The notes below the pieces were generated by a model, which was not told the origin of the DNA, did not search any database, and saw only the letters and a program-made list of their open reading frames with translations. A stretch of 10,276 nt of DNA from Candidatus Nitrosopelagicus sp. (lineage in GTDB: Archaea; Thermoproteota; Nitrososphaeria; Nitrososphaerales; Nitrosopumilaceae), in contig JABHJJ010000113.1 of the NCBI GenBank assembly GCA_018691945.1, forward strand, positions 1 to 10,276. The letters run 5' to 3'. The translations under genes were made by a program, and so were the position numbers. How positions within the stretch are numbered: position 1 is the first letter of the stretch; each line of letters starts with the position of its first letter. Below, piece after piece: positions 1 to 7,042 of this stretch.

Positions 1-360
1 GAAACACCAGAAGAACTTGTGAGTCCGATCCTTGAAGCACTAAGAGTTTCTGCCACATCTGGTAAAGTTGTCAGAGGTACAAATGAGGCAACAAAAGCCA
101 TTGAACGTGGAATTAGCAAATTAATCATTATTGCAGAAGATGTTGAACCTCCAGAGGTTGTAGCCCATCTTCCACTAATTTGTGAAGAACAAAAAGCAGC
201 TTATGCATTTGTTCCAAGTAAACAAGAACTAGGAAAAGCTCTTGGAATTGATGTTACATCAGCTGCCGCTGCTATATTAGATTCAGGAGATGCATCACAT
301 ATTGTTGATGAAGTAGTTGCATCACTAGCTAAACTAAAAGGTGGCTCGACTGAACAATGA
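1..360 (+). CDS. rpl7ae: Large ribosomal subunit protein L7Ae, 5'-truncated by the window edge
   Basis: L7Ae is a kink-turn RNA-binding protein of the archaeal large ribosomal subunit and is also the core protein of box C/D and H/ACA sRNPs and of RNase P. The reading frame is open from base 1 (it reads [14 protein letters not shown]), so the GTG at 19 is an internal valine codon and the true start lies upstream, probably by fewer than ten codons judging from the usual family length of about 125 residues. The family signature [12 protein letters not shown], which contacts the kink-turn, is visible, followed by the [14 protein letters not shown] core strand and helix and the conserved AAAAI segment near the C-terminus. 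119 residues are visible. The TGA stop overlaps the ATG of rps28e (ATGA at 357-360), consistent with translational coupling in the rpl7ae-rps28e-rpl24e-ndk-infB operon known from many archaea. Confidence 0.96.
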   Translation, partial: ETPEELVSPILEALRVSATSGKVVRGTNEATKAIERGISKLIIIAEDVEPPEVVAHLPLICEEQKAAYAFVPSKQELGKALGIDVTSAAAAILDSGDASHIVDEVVASLAKLKGGSTEQ

Positions 361-572
361 GTCAAACAGAATCTGATCAGTTAAGTCCTGCAGATATAAT
401 TCAAATTGTTGGTAGAACTGGTATTGCAGGAGAAGTTATTCAAGTTAGAGTTAAAGTTCGTGAAGGTAAAGACAAAGGTCGTGTTCTCACTAGAAATGTA
501 AAAGGTTCACCTAGAGTTGGAGAAGTTTTAATCTTACGTGAAACTGAACGTGAGGCAAAGAAATTACATTAG
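357..572 (+). CDS. rps28e: Small ribosomal subunit protein S28e
   Basis: S28e is a 71-residue OB-fold protein of the archaeal/eukaryotic small subunit that sits near the mRNA exit channel. The typical pattern is present: the strand segment [21 protein letters not shown], then [27 protein letters not shown], ending close to the stop as is normal for the family. The N-terminal 12 residues are less conserved. The ATG overlaps the rpl7ae stop, and an AAGGTGG stretch about 12 bases upstream, inside rpl7ae, could serve as a Shine-Dalgarno site. The next gene, rpl24e, follows after 9 bases. Nothing unusual is seen. Confidence 0.97.
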   Translation: MSQTESDQLSPADIIQIVGRTGIAGEVIQVRVKVREGKDKGRVLTRNVKGSPRVGEVLILRETEREAKKLH

Positions 573-576
573 TGAT
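572..576 (+). promoter_or_regulatory. Shine-Dalgarno site of rpl24e
   Basis: GTGAT lies five bases before the rpl24e ATG and begins with the last base of the rps28e TAG stop codon. It matches part of GGTGAT, the complement of the archaeal 16S rRNA 3' end (ATCACC). The same GTGAT-N5-start arrangement recurs before infB. Confidence 0.6.
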
Positions 577-581
577 TAATT

Positions 582-785
582 ATGAGTCTATTAGTAAAAC
601 CATGTAGCTTTTGTGACCGACCTGTAGCAAAAGGTACTGGAACAATGAATGTAAAGAATGATGGAACTGTAAGATGGTTCTGTTCTGCAAAATGCAAAAA
701 AAATGCAATTGATCTAAAAAGAGATCCTAGAAAATTCAAATGGACAAAGAAATTCGTTAAAGGCGGAATTAAAGTCAAGAAGTAA
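582..785 (+). CDS. rpl24e: Large ribosomal subunit protein L24e (zinc-binding)
   Basis: L24e is a small treble-clef-like zinc protein of the archaeal/eukaryotic large subunit. The 67-residue product carries the full zinc site: C8-x2-C11 in PCSFC near the N-terminus and C34-x3-C38 in FCSAKC. Between them is the usual GTGTMNVKNDGTVRWF hairpin, and the tail is rich in Lys/Arg (RDPRKFKWTKKF). Length and architecture are standard. The ATG at 582 is favoured by the GTGAT Shine-Dalgarno site just upstream. The TAA stop is separated from the ndk TTG start by a single base, so the two are very likely cotranscribed. Confidence 0.97.
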   Translation: MSLLVKPCSFCDRPVAKGTGTMNVKNDGTVRWFCSAKCKKNAIDLKRDPRKFKWTKKFVKGGIKVKK

Positions 786-786
786 A

Positions 787-1188
787 TTGTCTGAACAAAC
801 ATTATTTATTGTAAAACCTGACGGTGTCCAAAGAAAATTAGTTGGAGAAATAATTTCGAGGTTTGAGAAAAAAGGATTTACAATTTTAAAACTTAAAATG
901 TTTACATTTACTAAAGAATTAGCAACTGAATTTTATTCAGTTCATAAAGATAAACCATTTTTTGATGAACTACTAGAGTATATCACATCAGGTCCAGTTG
1001 TCGTCACTGTTGTAGACGGTAACAATGCTGTTGCTACAACAAGACAGATGGTTGGTGCAACAAAATCCTTTGAAGCTGAACCTGGTTCAATCAGAGGTGA
1101 TTTTGGTTTAGGCTTCACTGAAAATATTATTCATGCATCTGATTCAACAGAAAGCTTTGATAAAGAAGTAAATGTGGTATTCAAGTGA
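787..1188 (+). CDS. ndk: Nucleoside diphosphate kinase
   Basis: The enzyme transfers the gamma-phosphate of ATP to nucleoside diphosphates through a phosphohistidine, supplying NTPs, including the GTP used by the IF5B encoded next. The 133-residue product has the family residues K10 (FIVKPDGVQR), Y50, R86 (ATTRQMVGAT), R103 (GSIRGDFG), N113 and the catalytic H116 in NIIHASDS. It is slightly shorter than bacterial enzymes of about 140-150 residues but complete. The start is TTG, one base after the rpl24e stop; the normal N-terminus (SEQTLFIVKPDG) begins right there and no ATG lies between the rpl24e stop and this motif. Its place between rpl24e and infB is conserved in archaea. Confidence 0.97.
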   Translation: MSEQTLFIVKPDGVQRKLVGEIISRFEKKGFTILKLKMFTFTKELATEFYSVHKDKPFFDELLEYITSGPVVVTVVDGNNAVATTRQMVGATKSFEAEPGSIRGDFGLGFTENIIHASDSTESFDKEVNVVFK

Positions 1189-1189
1189 T
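1185..1189 (+). promoter_or_regulatory. Shine-Dalgarno site of infB
   Basis: GTGAT sits five bases before the infB TTG and embeds the ndk TGA stop codon, the same geometry as the site before rpl24e. It supports the TTG at 1195 as the true start, since that frame is closed by the same TGA only three codons upstream. Confidence 0.55.
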
Positions 1190-1194
1190 TCACA

Positions 1195-2976
1195 TTGCGT
1201 ATCAGACAACCCATTGTGGCTGTATTAGGTCACGTTGATTCAGGAAAAACATCCCTTTTAGATAAAATTCGTGGAACTGGTGTACAAGGTAGAGAAGCTG
1301 GTGGCATAACTCAACATATTGGAGCGAGCTTCTTACCTGATGAAACTATTCAAAAATTATGTGGTTCACTTTATGAAAAATTAGGAAAAGCAGAAACTAA
1401 AATTCCTGGAATTTTGGTAATTGATACACCTGGACATGAAGTATTCACAAATCTTCGAGCTAGAGGTGGTTCTGCTGCAGATATTGCAATTTTAGTTGTC
1501 GATATTAATCGGGGGTTTCAACCTCAAACTAATGAAAGTCTAAAAATTCTTGAAAGCCGAAAAGTACCTTTTGTGGTTGCATTAAACAAAGTGGATATGA
1601 TATCTGGTTGGCAAGCAACAGATGATGCTTACATATCTCAAGCAATAAAAAAACAATCTCCATCTATTCAGACAAATATTGATGAACAAATCTATAACGT
1701 TGTTGGAGCATTATCTATACTGGGATATCAATCTGAAGCATTTTACAGAGTACAGGATTTCAAAAAAGAGATATCTATTGTCCCTGTAAGTGCTAGATCT
1801 GGAGTTGGTATTCCTGAATTGCTTGCGGTATTGGTTGGGTTAACACAACAATTCCTAGGTAAAAAATTAGAACAAGAGGAGAAACAAACACGTGGAATAA
1901 TTTTAGAAGTAAATGATGAGGTAGGATTAGGTCCTACTGCAAATATGATCCTAATTGATGGTCATCTTAAGAAGGATGACAATGTTGTTGTTGCAAAGAG
2001 AGATTCTGTAATAATTACAAAACCAAAAGCTCTCTTACTACCAAAACCTCTAGATGAAATGCGTGATCCACGAGATAAATTCAAACCAATAGATGAAGTA
2101 CAAGCAGCAGCAGGAATAAAAATTGCATCACCTGATTTAGAAGGAGTTCTTCCAGGAACTACTGTTTATGCATCCTCAAACCCAGAAGATACAGAAGAAT
2201 TCAAAAGAACACTTGAATCTGAAATGGAATCTGTTTTTATTGATACTGAAACAACGGGTGTAATTCTAAAATGTGATACTATTGGTTCACTTGAAGCAAT
2301 TACTGAAATGCTTAGACGACAACAAGTTCCTATATCCAAAGCTGACATCGGACCTGTTACTCGTAGAGATGTAATGCAAGCAAAAGCTATCAAAGATAAA
2401 GATCGTCATCTCGGTGTTATCTTAGCATTTAATGTAAAAGTATTTGATGATGCAAAAATTGAATGTGATGAAAGTCACATAAGAGTATTTGAAGACAAAG
2501 TCATTTACAGTTTAATTGATACTTACTCTCAATGGGTTGATGATGATAAATCTGATCTTGAAAATTCAATTTTTAAAGAATTTACTCCAATATGCAAATT
2601 TACATTTCTAAAAGGCTATACATTTCGTAACAACAATCCTGCAGTATTTGGTATACGTGTAGATGTTGGTACACTTAGACAAAAAACTTCGTTTACAAAT
2701 AAAACTGGTAAAAAAATTGGAAATATTCATTCTCTTGAAGCTGATGGTAAAACTGTCAAAGAAGTCAAGATGGATGAAGAAGTTGCGTGTTCTGTACAAA
2801 ATGTTACAATTGGACGGCAAATAAATGAAGAAGATGTATTTTATACTCTACCTACTCCATCTGAAGCAAAACAACTTTTGAAAAAATATGCTCACAAACT
2901 TACTTCTGAAGAATTACAAACACTCAATGAAATTGTTCGTATACAACGAGAAACTAATCCAGTTTATGGTTATTGA
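1195..2976 (+). CDS. infB: Translation initiation factor aIF5B (IF-2 homologue)
   Basis: This ribosome-dependent GTPase promotes subunit joining and initiator-tRNA positioning. The 593-residue length is that of the archaeal factor, which lacks the long N-terminal extensions of bacterial IF2 and eukaryotic eIF5B. GTPase motifs are intact: G1 GHVDSGKTS (residues 12-20), switch 1 GITQHIGA (37-44), G3 DTPGHE (77-82), G4 NKVD (131-134) and G5 SARSG (199-203). The OB-type domain II (GIILEVNDEVGLGPTANMILIDG), domain III and the C-terminal tRNA-binding domain follow. The start is TTG, the only plausible start because an in-frame TGA lies three codons upstream and the protein begins with the expected RIRQPIVAVLGHVD. 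It is the last gene of the operon; its final seven bases overlap the 3' end of the convergent thioredoxin gene. Confidence 0.97.
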   Translation: MRIRQPIVAVLGHVDSGKTSLLDKIRGTGVQGREAGGITQHIGASFLPDETIQKLCGSLYEKLGKAETKIPGILVIDTPGHEVFTNLRARGGSAADIAILVVDINRGFQPQTNESLKILESRKVPFVVALNKVDMISGWQATDDAYISQAIKKQSPSIQTNIDEQIYNVVGALSILGYQSEAFYRVQDFKKEISIVPVSARSGVGIPELLAVLVGLTQQFLGKKLEQEEKQTRGIILEVNDEVGLGPTANMILIDGHLKKDDNVVVAKRDSVIITKPKALLLPKPLDEMRDPRDKFKPIDEVQAAAGIKIASPDLEGVLPGTTVYASSNPEDTEEFKRTLESEMESVFIDTETTGVILKCDTIGSLEAITEMLRRQQVPISKADIGPVTRRDVMQAKAIKDKDRHLGVILAFNVKVFDDAKIECDESHIRVFEDKVIYSLIDTYSQWVDDDKSDLENSIFKEFTPICKFTFLKGYTFRNNNPAVFGIRVDVGTLRQKTSFTNKTGKKIGNIHSLEADGKTVKEVKMDEEVACSVQNVTIGRQINEEDVFYTLPTPSEAKQLLKKYAHKLTSEELQTLNEIVRIQRETNPVYGY

Positions 2977-3380
2977 TTATCTATAAATTTTTTACAAATC
3001 ATATGTATGCCTGGTTCTCCTACTGCTCCAACCATTGTATTTACAACTTCGGCATTTTTGAACATGATGAATGTTGGAATTGATTGAACTCCATATTTCA
3101 TTGCAATATCTTGTGCATCATCTACATTCACTCTTGCAAATCTGATCTGCTTGTATTTTTTTGCCATTCTGGTGAATATTGGATGCATTGATTTACAAGG
3201 TCCACACCATTCTGCCCAAAAATCTACTAAAAGTAAATTATTATTTCTAATCTCTTGATTAAAATTTTGAGATGTTAATTCAATAACTGGCATCTCATTT
3301 ACAATATTGTTAAGATCTTGTTGTTGTAATAAATCCTCTAATTGTTTTTTCTTTATTTTCTCAATTTCTGCATCTTCCAT
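2970..3380 (-). CDS. Thioredoxin with N-terminal charged helix
   Basis: A 136-residue thioredoxin. The redox motif WCGPCK is present (C59, C62), preceded by LVDFWAEW, with the cis-proline loop SIPTF (P102) and the usual C-terminal helix; no signal peptide or membrane segment is seen, so it is cytoplasmic. About 30 residues precede the thioredoxin fold; the first 20 or so look like a Glu/Lys/Gln-rich amphipathic helix (MEDAEIEKIKKKQLEDLLQQ). M30 would give a standard 107-residue protein, but the long start is favoured because a TATA-like box lies about 24 bp upstream of it, fitting a leaderless transcript. It follows archease after 32 bases on the same strand and overlaps the 3' end of infB by 7 bp. 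The redox partner cannot be told from the sequence. Confidence 0.93.
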   Translation of the reverse strand: MEDAEIEKIKKKQLEDLLQQQDLNNIVNEMPVIELTSQNFNQEIRNNNLLLVDFWAEWCGPCKSMHPIFTRMAKKYKQIRFARVNVDDAQDIAMKYGVQSIPTFIMFKNAEVVNTMVGAVGEPGIHMICKKFIDNQ

Positions 3381-3396
3381 AATCTTCTCTTTAAAT

Positions 3397-3412
3397 TACA
3401 ATATTTATTGTA
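3397..3412. repeat. 16-bp inverted repeat over the thioredoxin promoter
   Basis: TACAATATTTATTGTA consists of two perfect 7-bp arms (TACAATA/TATTGTA) around a 2-base centre. It begins on the base next to the archease stop codon and ends 16 bp before the thioredoxin ATG. Its centre lies about 24 bp from that ATG, exactly where the TATA box of a leaderless archaeal transcript is expected, and the minus strand reads AATAAATATT there. It could be an operator overlapping the TATA box, or simply a self-complementary AT-rich TATA element. Confidence 0.55.
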
Positions 3413-3829
3413 TTACAAATCAAGTAAATATTTCATTATGACTTTATCATCTTGTTTAATCTCCATCTCGTGAAATGTAGGAGATTTTATTTCAACCTTG
3501 AAATCATGTTTTCTCAAATCTATTGCTTCTCCAAAAATTTCTGCATCAATTTGGTAATTACCATTTTTTGTAATTTCTAATAGAATTCTTTTTCCGGCAA
3601 ATCCATCTGTAATAGTAAGGATTATCATTTCTTCAAGCCAATTATACAACAAATATTTCAAATCTTTTCCTTTCACTATCAACTTTTTACTATTATTTTC
3701 ATCAACCTTAGAAATATCTAGAATTGTCTCAATAACTGAAATTCCTGCTATTTCAAATGCTTCTTTCAAATTATCTGCAGTAACCTCAATTATTGCATCA
3801 GTTGCATGCTCTAATGTTTTGTAACTCAT
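3413..3829 (-). CDS. Archease (cofactor of the RtcB RNA ligase)
   Basis: Archease activates the RtcB tRNA-splicing and RNA-repair ligase by promoting its guanylylation. The 138-residue product matches the family in length and pattern: an N-terminal YKTLEHATDAIIEV segment with H8 and the metal-ligand candidate D11 (commonly HTAD in relatives, HATD here), the helix NLKEAFEIAGISVIETI, the central KGKDLKYLLYNWLEEMI segment, the GEAIDLRKHDFKVEIKSPTFHEMEI block, and a C-terminal LLDL whose D137 is the second expected metal ligand. Recognition is by pattern from memory of the family. It is divergent from hisS and lies directly upstream of thioredoxin. No rtcB is in the window. Confidence 0.88.
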   Translation of the reverse strand: MSYKTLEHATDAIIEVTADNLKEAFEIAGISVIETILDISKVDENNSKKLIVKGKDLKYLLYNWLEEMIILTITDGFAGKRILLEITKNGNYQIDAEIFGEAIDLRKHDFKVEIKSPTFHEMEIKQDDKVIMKYLLDL

Positions 3830-3850
3830 TTCATATCCATGATATTCTGT

Positions 3851-3860
3851 TATTAATTAG
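3851..3860 (-). promoter_or_regulatory. Predicted TATA box of archease
   Basis: On the minus strand CTAATTAATA is centred about 26 bp upstream of the archease ATG, the spacing expected for a leaderless archaeal transcript. No Shine-Dalgarno motif is seen between it and the start codon. Confidence 0.45.
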
Positions 3861-3880
3861 TTACAACTCCCACAGCAAAG

Positions 3881-3907
3881 TCTAAATTCGTTGTTTCATT
3901 TTTTTTT
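3881..3907 (+). promoter_or_regulatory. Weak predicted hisS promoter with a nine-T run
   Basis: TCTAAATTCG at 3881-3890 is centred about 26 bp before the hisS ATG and is the only TATA-like element at the right distance, though a weak match. An uninterrupted run of nine Ts (3899-3907) follows and ends four bases before the ATG. No Shine-Dalgarno motif is present, so a leaderless transcript is likely. Confidence 0.35.
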
Positions 3908-3911
3908 GTAA

Positions 3912-5183
3912 ATGGATCTACCTAGAGGAATGAAAGATTTTGAAAATTCTGAAATTCAAAAAATTGAATACATCAGAGAAAAATTCCTTTCAACCTCTGA
4001 GATATTTGGATTTGAATTAATGGAGCCTTCTTCAATTGAATTAATGTCTGTTATTGAAGCAAAGAGTGGGCCTGCAATTCGTGATGATGTCTATTTTTTT
4101 AATGATAAAGGTGACAGAGAAGTTTCATTAAGGTTTGATTTTACAGTTGGTCTAACACGATATGTGACTGGACAAAAATCAATGAAGCTTCCAGCAAAAA
4201 TTTCTGCATTTGGTGGTGTATGGAGATATGATGAACCACAAAAAGGAAGATACAGATTCTTTCATCAATGGGATATTGAAATATTTGGAAAACAAAATAC
4301 TGAAACTGATGCAGAAATCATTGAATTCACATCAAAATTTTTCTCAAATCTTGGTCTTGAGAATACAATTCTAAGCATTTCTCATCGAAAAATTGTCCAA
4401 TCATACATTTCATCTGTCTTTGAATCTGATAAACCTGAACTTATTTCAGATATTCTTCGTGCAATTGATAAAATACAGAAAAAATCAAAACAAGAAATTT
4501 TCTCCGAGTATGAGAAAAAAGGATATGCTAAAGAAAAATTAGAAAAAATCATAGAATTCTCTAAACTAAAAGGCAGTCCTGAAGAAATATCTAAAATTTT
4601 AGATGTAACTCAATTTGAGAATTGGTCTGAATTAATAATACTGTTTGAATCTCTAAAAAATCGTAATGTAAATAATATTCAAATTGATTTTGGAATTGTT
4701 AGAGGTCTTGATTATTATTCTGGTGTAGTCTTTGAAGCATTCGATAAAACTTTTGATATAGGTGCTTTAGTTGGTGGTGGAAGATATGATAATCTGCCAT
4801 CTGTCTTTGGTAGAGATGATCTTGGTGCAACTGGTGTTGCAGGTGGTGTTGAACGTATTATATTGGCATTAGAAAACCAAAAATCATCATTCACAGAGCA
4901 AAAAAATCGTGTTTCTATTTTATATGTTAATGAAGAAATGAAATCAATTGCTATTAAAATTACATCTTTGTTGAGAGAAAATTCTATACCAACTGATATT
5001 GATCTTTCTGGTAGAGCACTTAAAAAACAAATGGAACACTCCACTAATTCAAAATTTGTTATCATTGTAGGTCCTGATGAATATTCAAAAAATATGGTTG
5101 TCGTAAGAAATATGTCTGATAGAAAAGAAAATCAAGTTTTGATACCTGAATTGTTAAAACACATCAAAAATCTTTTAATGTAA
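3912..5183 (+). CDS. hisS: Histidyl-tRNA synthetase
   Basis: A class II aminoacyl-tRNA synthetase that charges tRNA-His. The 423-residue protein has the class II core: an N-terminal LPRGMKDF start, motif 2 RYDEPQKGRYRFFHQ (R105-Q119), the histidine-specific HisA motif RGLDYYSG (R264-G271), the GGGRYDNLP turn, and motif 3 GATGVAGGVERI with R315. Residues from about 330 onward form the C-terminal anticodon-binding domain. The intact HisA motif and the presence of this domain argue for a true synthetase rather than the HisZ paralogue. The substrate-loop segment reads RFDFTVGLTRYV, with Gly where many relatives have Pro. The gene is divergent from archease, and its last nine bases overlap the 3' end of the aIF6 gene. 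Confidence 0.97.
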   Translation: MDLPRGMKDFENSEIQKIEYIREKFLSTSEIFGFELMEPSSIELMSVIEAKSGPAIRDDVYFFNDKGDREVSLRFDFTVGLTRYVTGQKSMKLPAKISAFGGVWRYDEPQKGRYRFFHQWDIEIFGKQNTETDAEIIEFTSKFFSNLGLENTILSISHRKIVQSYISSVFESDKPELISDILRAIDKIQKKSKQEIFSEYEKKGYAKEKLEKIIEFSKLKGSPEEISKILDVTQFENWSELIILFESLKNRNVNNIQIDFGIVRGLDYYSGVVFEAFDKTFDIGALVGGGRYDNLPSVFGRDDLGATGVAGGVERIILALENQKSSFTEQKNRVSILYVNEEMKSIAIKITSLLRENSIPTDIDLSGRALKKQMEHSTNSKFVIIVGPDEYSKNMVVVRNMSDRKENQVLIPELLKHIKNLLM

Positions 5184-5840
5184 AAATGCTCTAGTGAGCA
5201 TCATTATCTCTGGTCCATTTGTTAATGACCCAACCACTACTGAATTCTTATTTGCTAATATTCCGGATGAAACAAATGGTATCCCTCCATTAATTGTTGC
5301 AGCTTCAATATTTCCTCCTAGTAAATTATTAATGGTTTTCATATCCTCTTCGTCAGTTTCTGGATGAACTACTGTTCCTTTTTCTGATGTAGCCATAACT
5401 GCACCTATCTGTTGAAATCCTGCAATTTTGAATTGCATCACTTCTATATCCAACGTGTCTTGTATTTTCTGCAAATCTTCTTTTGGTATTAGGGGTGAAA
5501 CAATTCCCCCTTTATCATTAACACTCATCATATTTCCAAGTGCATTATTTTTTACATCTAGAATCTCTACATTGAGATCTGTATTATCCTTAATGTGGTT
5601 AAATTCTCCTTCTGAACATGTACTTGGTAACAGTATGCCATGATTATTTACTACCATCAAAATTCCTAATACTCTTGCATTTGCAACTGATATCTCTAAT
5701 GATTTTACTTCTAAATATTCAGATAATTTTTCTGATTTTCCATCTGAAAACCCTCTTGGTAAAAATACAAATTCATCATTCACTGTACTATAGATCCCTA
5801 TATTTGGACCACTGTAAATGTCGTATTTGATTATGTCCAT
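5175..5840 (-). CDS. Translation initiation factor aIF6
   Basis: aIF6 binds the large ribosomal subunit and prevents premature joining with the small subunit. The 221-residue product shows the pseudo-fivefold repeat (pentein) style of the family, with recurring strand-turn units such as NIGIYSTVNDEFVFLP, VLGILMVVNNHGILLP, ALGNMMSVNDKGGIVSP, QIGAVMATSEKGTVVHP and NSVVVGSLTNGPEI; length is normal. It is the antagonist counterpart to the subunit-joining factor aIF5B encoded at the left of the window. It overlaps hisS convergently by 9 bp. Upstream (minus strand) TTTTTATTTG at 5881-5890 or TTCATATC near 5861-5868 could be the TATA box; neither is decisive. Confidence 0.96.
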   Translation of the reverse strand: MDIIKYDIYSGPNIGIYSTVNDEFVFLPRGFSDGKSEKLSEYLEVKSLEISVANARVLGILMVVNNHGILLPSTCSEGEFNHIKDNTDLNVEILDVKNNALGNMMSVNDKGGIVSPLIPKEDLQKIQDTLDIEVMQFKIAGFQQIGAVMATSEKGTVVHPETDEEDMKTINNLLGGNIEAATINGGIPFVSSGILANKNSVVVGSLTNGPEIMMLTRAFLH

Positions 5841-6539
<699 letters not shown>

Positions 6540-6554
6540 AAATAATCGTAGCAT

Positions 6555-6572
6555 TCTTTCTTTTTCATTTTA
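6555..6572 (+). terminator. T-rich tract downstream of the ferredoxin gene
   Basis: A pyrimidine-rich stretch (TCTTTCTTTTTCATTTTA) begins about 15 bases after the ferredoxin stop and ends about 40 bases before tRNA-Ser. Archaeal RNA polymerase terminates at such T tracts without needing a hairpin, and none is seen. Confidence 0.4.
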
Positions 6573-6581
6573 TACTGAACA

Positions 6582-6589
6582 AATTTTAA
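6582..6589 (+). promoter_or_regulatory. Possible TATA box of tRNA-Ser
   Basis: AATTTTAA is centred about 26 bp before the mature 5' end of the tRNA. It is an AT-only match in an AT-rich region, so support comes mainly from the spacing. Confidence 0.35.
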
Positions 6590-6611
6590 GCAGTATTTTA
6601 CATCACTTCTT

Positions 6612-6695
6612 GCCGAGGTCGCCTAGCCTGGTAGGGCGCGGGCCTTGAAAGCCTGTGTTCGCAAGAACGCGGGGGTTCAAATCCCTCTCTCGGCG
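6612..6695 (+). tRNA. tRNA-Ser(UGA)
   Basis: An 84-base type II tRNA. The acceptor stem GCCGAGG pairs with TCTCGGC (one G-T pair), discriminator G6695. The D arm has GCC/GGC with the GG pair in TGGTA. The anticodon stem CGGGC/GCCTG (6639-6643/6651-6655) encloses loop CTTGAAA, giving anticodon TGA at 6646-6648, which reads UCA-type serine codons. The long variable arm GTTC-GCAA-GAAC (6657-6668) and the G discriminator are serine identity features. The T arm is GGGGG-TTCAAAT-CCCTC. No CCA is encoded and no intron is seen. Confidence 0.96.
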
Positions 6696-6708
6696 TTTAT
6701 TTTTAATT
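6696..6708 (+). terminator. T-rich terminator of tRNA-Ser
   Basis: TTTATTTTTAATT begins immediately after the discriminator base, matching the T-tract termination signal expected for an archaeal tRNA gene. Confidence 0.5.
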
Positions 6709-6719
6709 AAATTTTGAAA

Positions 6720-6726
6720 TTTATAT
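6720..6726 (+). promoter_or_regulatory. TATA box of the small SNase-like gene
   Basis: TTTATAT, preceded by GAAA, is centred 26 bp before the ATG at 6749. This is the best consensus TATA match in the window and implies a leaderless transcript independent of the tRNA. Confidence 0.65.
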
Positions 6727-6748
6727 CACATCAAACTTCTAATTATTC

Positions 6749-7039
6749 ATGGGTGATGGAATTGGAGGACCAGTTGTTAGATGTATTTCTGGAAATGCAT
6801 TTGAATTAGATGTGACTCATTATAGAAAAGACAATCAGGAACAATACGGCAGAATTGAAAAAATTCTAATTTCAAAAATTGATAATCCTGAGAATCCTGA
6901 GTATAAAGAAACAACTCAAGAAGATCTTGAACGCGCATTAAAAGGCAAATTTGTATCTTGTAATGTTCAGTATAGAGATGAAAATACTGATGCATTAGTT
7001 TGTAATGTATTTGTCCAAAAACCACCAGAGGGTTTTTAA
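6749..7039 (+). CDS. Small protein with a degenerate SNase-like (OB-fold) pattern
   Basis: A 96-residue cytoplasmic protein without a firm family name. Its order of segments follows the staphylococcal nuclease fold: VVRCISGNAFELDV (9-22) resembles the VxRVxDGDTxxxxV strand pair, ILISKIDNPE (39-48) resembles RxxLxGIDAPE, LERALKGKFVSCNV (60-73) resembles the LxxLLxGKxV strand, and DENTDALVCNVFV (77-89) the DxYGRxLAxV strand. Aligned by eye, D40 and E43 of nuclease are kept (D45, E48), but D21 is Asn (N16), R35 appears to be Leu (L40) and R87 is Asp (D81), so nuclease activity is unlikely. A nucleic-acid or protein-binding role is inference. The ATG is supported by the TATA box upstream. It ends three bases before the 3' end of convergent rfcS. 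An unrelated small OB protein is the main alternative. Confidence 0.8.
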   Translation: MGDGIGGPVVRCISGNAFELDVTHYRKDNQEQYGRIEKILISKIDNPENPEYKETTQEDLERALKGKFVSCNVQYRDENTDALVCNVFVQKPPEGF

Positions 7040-7042
7040 AAA

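Noticed and set aside
19..21. GTG as the start codon of the first gene
   Set aside because: The frame is open to base 1 and the upstream residues (ETPEEL) fit the L7Ae N-terminus, so this is an internal valine and the gene is cut by the window edge.
569..802. Minus-strand frame across rpl24e
   Set aside because: Fully covered by the well-supported rpl24e gene; hydrophobic low-complexity translation without family features.
3291..3293. Internal ATG (M30) as the thioredoxin start
   Set aside because: It would give a standard-length thioredoxin, but it has no Shine-Dalgarno site or TATA box at the right distance, whereas ATG 3380 has a TATA-like element 24 bp upstream.
4715..5065. Minus-strand frame inside hisS
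   Set aside because: It overlaps the conserved HisA motif and motif 3 of the synthetase and shows no recognisable protein features.
6612..6695. tRNA-Ser as an integration site for a mobile element
   Set aside because: No integrase, no duplicated tRNA 3' end and only ordinary genes on both sides.
6777..7025. Minus-strand frame opposite the SNase-like gene
   Set aside because: The plus-strand gene has a consensus TATA box at the right distance and a fold-like pattern; the minus frame has neither and would overlap it completely.
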